Origin: an uncultured Porphyromonadaceae bacterium
GTDB lineage: Bacteria > Bacteroidota > Bacteroidia > Bacteroidales > Muribaculaceae
Length of the DNA stretch: 6,631 nucleotides
Assembly (NCBI GenBank): GCA_900555715.1
Contig: USMC01000070.1
Span: 1 to 6,631, forward strand
Reading direction: 5' to 3'
This document shows positions 6,311 through 6,631 of the stretch, piece by piece. Within the stretch, counting starts at the first letter, position 1, and each line of letters opens with the position of its first letter. A model generated the notes under the pieces. The model was not told the DNA's origin and did no database searches. It was given only the letters and a program-made list of their open reading frames with translations. A program made the position numbers and the translations under genes.

Positions 6311-6511
6311 TCAAATCTCAAAATGCGGATAATACAGGATTATAACCTTCCGAGCGCGATTACGATAAATTATAGATATTATATCTGATTTCAAATTGGG
6401 CAGACAGTGTCTGCCCAATTCGCATTGATTCGGCGAGCATTCAAATCTCTGAACAGCATACAGAACATCATCAGCGTTGACATTATCGTATTTCTTCAGC
6501 TCGGATTTCAT
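6311..6511 (-). CDS. Doubtful 66-codon open frame upstream of the secreted protein
   Basis: The frame starts with MKSELKKYDN and ends IILYYPHFEI. I recognise no domain. Against it: its ATG lies at the predicted start site of the promoter at 6514-6523, so it would have to be leaderless. It also reads straight through the 27-bp palindrome (encoding CELGRHCLPNL), and its composition is that of the A/T-rich intergenic region rather than of the neighbouring genes. In its favour are an in-frame start directly behind an excellent promoter and an end close upstream of the next gene. Probably spurious. Confidence 0.15.
   Translation of the reverse strand: MKSELKKYDNVNADDVLYAVQRFECSPNQCELGRHCLPNLKSDIISIIYRNRARKVIILYYPHFEI
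6374..6386. repeat. Small AT-rich dyad
   Basis: AGATAT and ATATCT flank a single T, forming a 13-nt perfect dyad 7 nt from the larger palindrome at 6394-6420. It could be half of a composite regulatory site, but a dyad this short in A/T-rich DNA may be chance. Confidence 0.3.
6394..6420. repeat. 27-bp near-perfect palindrome in the leader region
   Basis: Arms AATTGGGCAGACA (6394-6406) and TGTCTGCCCAATT (6408-6420) are exact reverse complements around one central G. As RNA it could fold into a 12-bp stem with a 3-nt loop. No T-run follows on either strand, so it is not a standard intrinsic terminator. Candidate roles are an operator for a dimeric regulator, a stable 5'-leader hairpin about 90-117 nt into the transcript, or a dispersed palindromic repeat. 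Confidence 0.7.
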
Positions 6512-6513
6512 TT

Positions 6514-6523
6514 TGCAAAGTTA
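6514..6523 (-). promoter_or_regulatory. Consensus -7 promoter box upstream of the leader
   Basis: On the minus strand this reads TAACTTTGCA, an exact match to TAnnTTTG with the same TTTGCA continuation as the hpt promoter. A CTTG lies 17 nt upstream of it, shorter than the usual 19-21 nt spacing to the -33 TTTG. Predicted transcription starts near 6510 and runs toward the secreted protein gene. Confidence 0.6.
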
Positions 6524-6631
6524 CGAATTTTGTTGGGAATCAAGGCTATTATCCGAAGATATTCACCAGTATTAAACACGGCTCTTTCATTTAAGATTGC
6601 GTTGCCTTCTCAAGGATTGTGTTATTAGATA
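6524..6631. other. Right-edge intergenic sequence, no gene identified
   Basis: This stretch is A/T-rich and holds no recognisable RNA gene, terminator or supported coding region. Two minus-strand frames are open to the window edge for about a dozen codons before stopping (near 6587 and 6593), so the 3' end of a further minus-strand gene could lie here. Neither short peptide is recognisable. Confidence 0.4.

Larger units (their letters stand above)
6282..6510 (-). other. Putative long 5' leader of the secreted protein gene
   Basis: There is no convincing gene between the start codon at 6281 and the consensus promoter at 6514-6523, whose predicted start is near 6510. If that promoter drives the secreted protein, its mRNA carries a leader of about 230 nt, A/T-rich and containing the dyads at 6394-6420 and 6374-6386. 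I do not recognise a riboswitch or leader family here. A weaker -7-like GAGATTTG (minus strand of 6312-6319, five of six fixed positions) could instead give a short leader of about 25 nt. Confidence 0.4.

Noticed and set aside
6282..6314. Upstream start at 6314 for the secreted protein
   Set aside because: It would put 11 non-signal residues before the MKKFF signal peptide; the ATG at 6281 gives a standard export signal.
6394..6420. Palindrome as an intrinsic terminator
   Set aside because: Neither strand has a T-run directly after the stem; the minus-strand continuation is TGAAATC and the plus-strand one is CGCATTG.
6407..6628. A 73-codon plus-strand frame at the right edge
   Set aside because: Its start lies inside the palindrome, it crosses the minus-strand promoter box, it has no supporting plus-strand promoter, and the peptide is not recognisable.
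1..6631. Mobile element, CRISPR array, tRNA/rRNA or defence system
   Set aside because: No transposase, integrase, repeat-spacer array, terminal inverted repeats, RNA-gene signature or defence-associated domain was seen on either strand.

Overview
The window looks like chromosomal DNA from a member of the order Bacteroidales (Bacteroidota), plausibly a gut Muribaculaceae- or Bacteroides-like organism. Supporting signs are: two matches to the Bacteroidota -7 promoter box TAnnTTTG, both continuing as TTTGCA; start codons preceded by A/T-rich sequence without a clear Shine-Dalgarno; a short, LID-reduced adenylate kinase; a Bacteroidota-type AMP-binding acyl-activating enzyme; and a secreted lamin-tail protein ending in a '...LPAGIYI..GKKLIVK' tail. 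The family-level assignment is inference from protein style only.

Layout, left to right. (1) 44-1444, plus strand: a ClC-family chloride channel or transporter without C-terminal CBS domains. (2) 1448-4341, minus strand: a compact three-gene unit transcribed hpt -> adk -> acyl-CoA/acyl-ACP synthetase, with 17-nt and 12-nt gaps and one consensus promoter just upstream of hpt. It ends only 3 nt from the stop codon of the convergent ClC gene. (3) 4342-4502: an intergenic region with the hpt promoter, phased CAAAGAT repeats, and the intrinsic terminator of the next gene. (4) 4503-6281, minus strand: a secreted multidomain protein with a signal peptide, a beta-sandwich-like N-terminus, an Ig-like (choice-of-anchor-D/ASH-like) domain, a lamin-tail domain apparently nested inside a split fibronectin type III domain, and a short T9SS-like C-terminal tail. 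(5) 6282-6631: a gene-poor stretch with a consensus promoter, an implied leader of about 230 nt, a 27-bp near-perfect palindrome and a smaller AT dyad.

How the genes may work together: Hpt salvages hypoxanthine/guanine to IMP/GMP. Adk equilibrates AMP, ADP and ATP. The acyl-activating enzyme consumes ATP and releases AMP plus PPi, and Adk would recycle that AMP. Co-transcription therefore makes metabolic sense, though this is inference. The ClC gene and the secreted protein are separate transcription units with no evident functional tie.

I see no mobile element, CRISPR array, RNA gene or defence system. Most of the window is ordinary housekeeping sequence. The items most worth a second look are the nested LTD-in-FN3 architecture with its short sorting tail, the Val at the ClC internal-glutamate position, the non-canonical A10 motif of the acyl-activating enzyme, and the palindrome-bearing leader.
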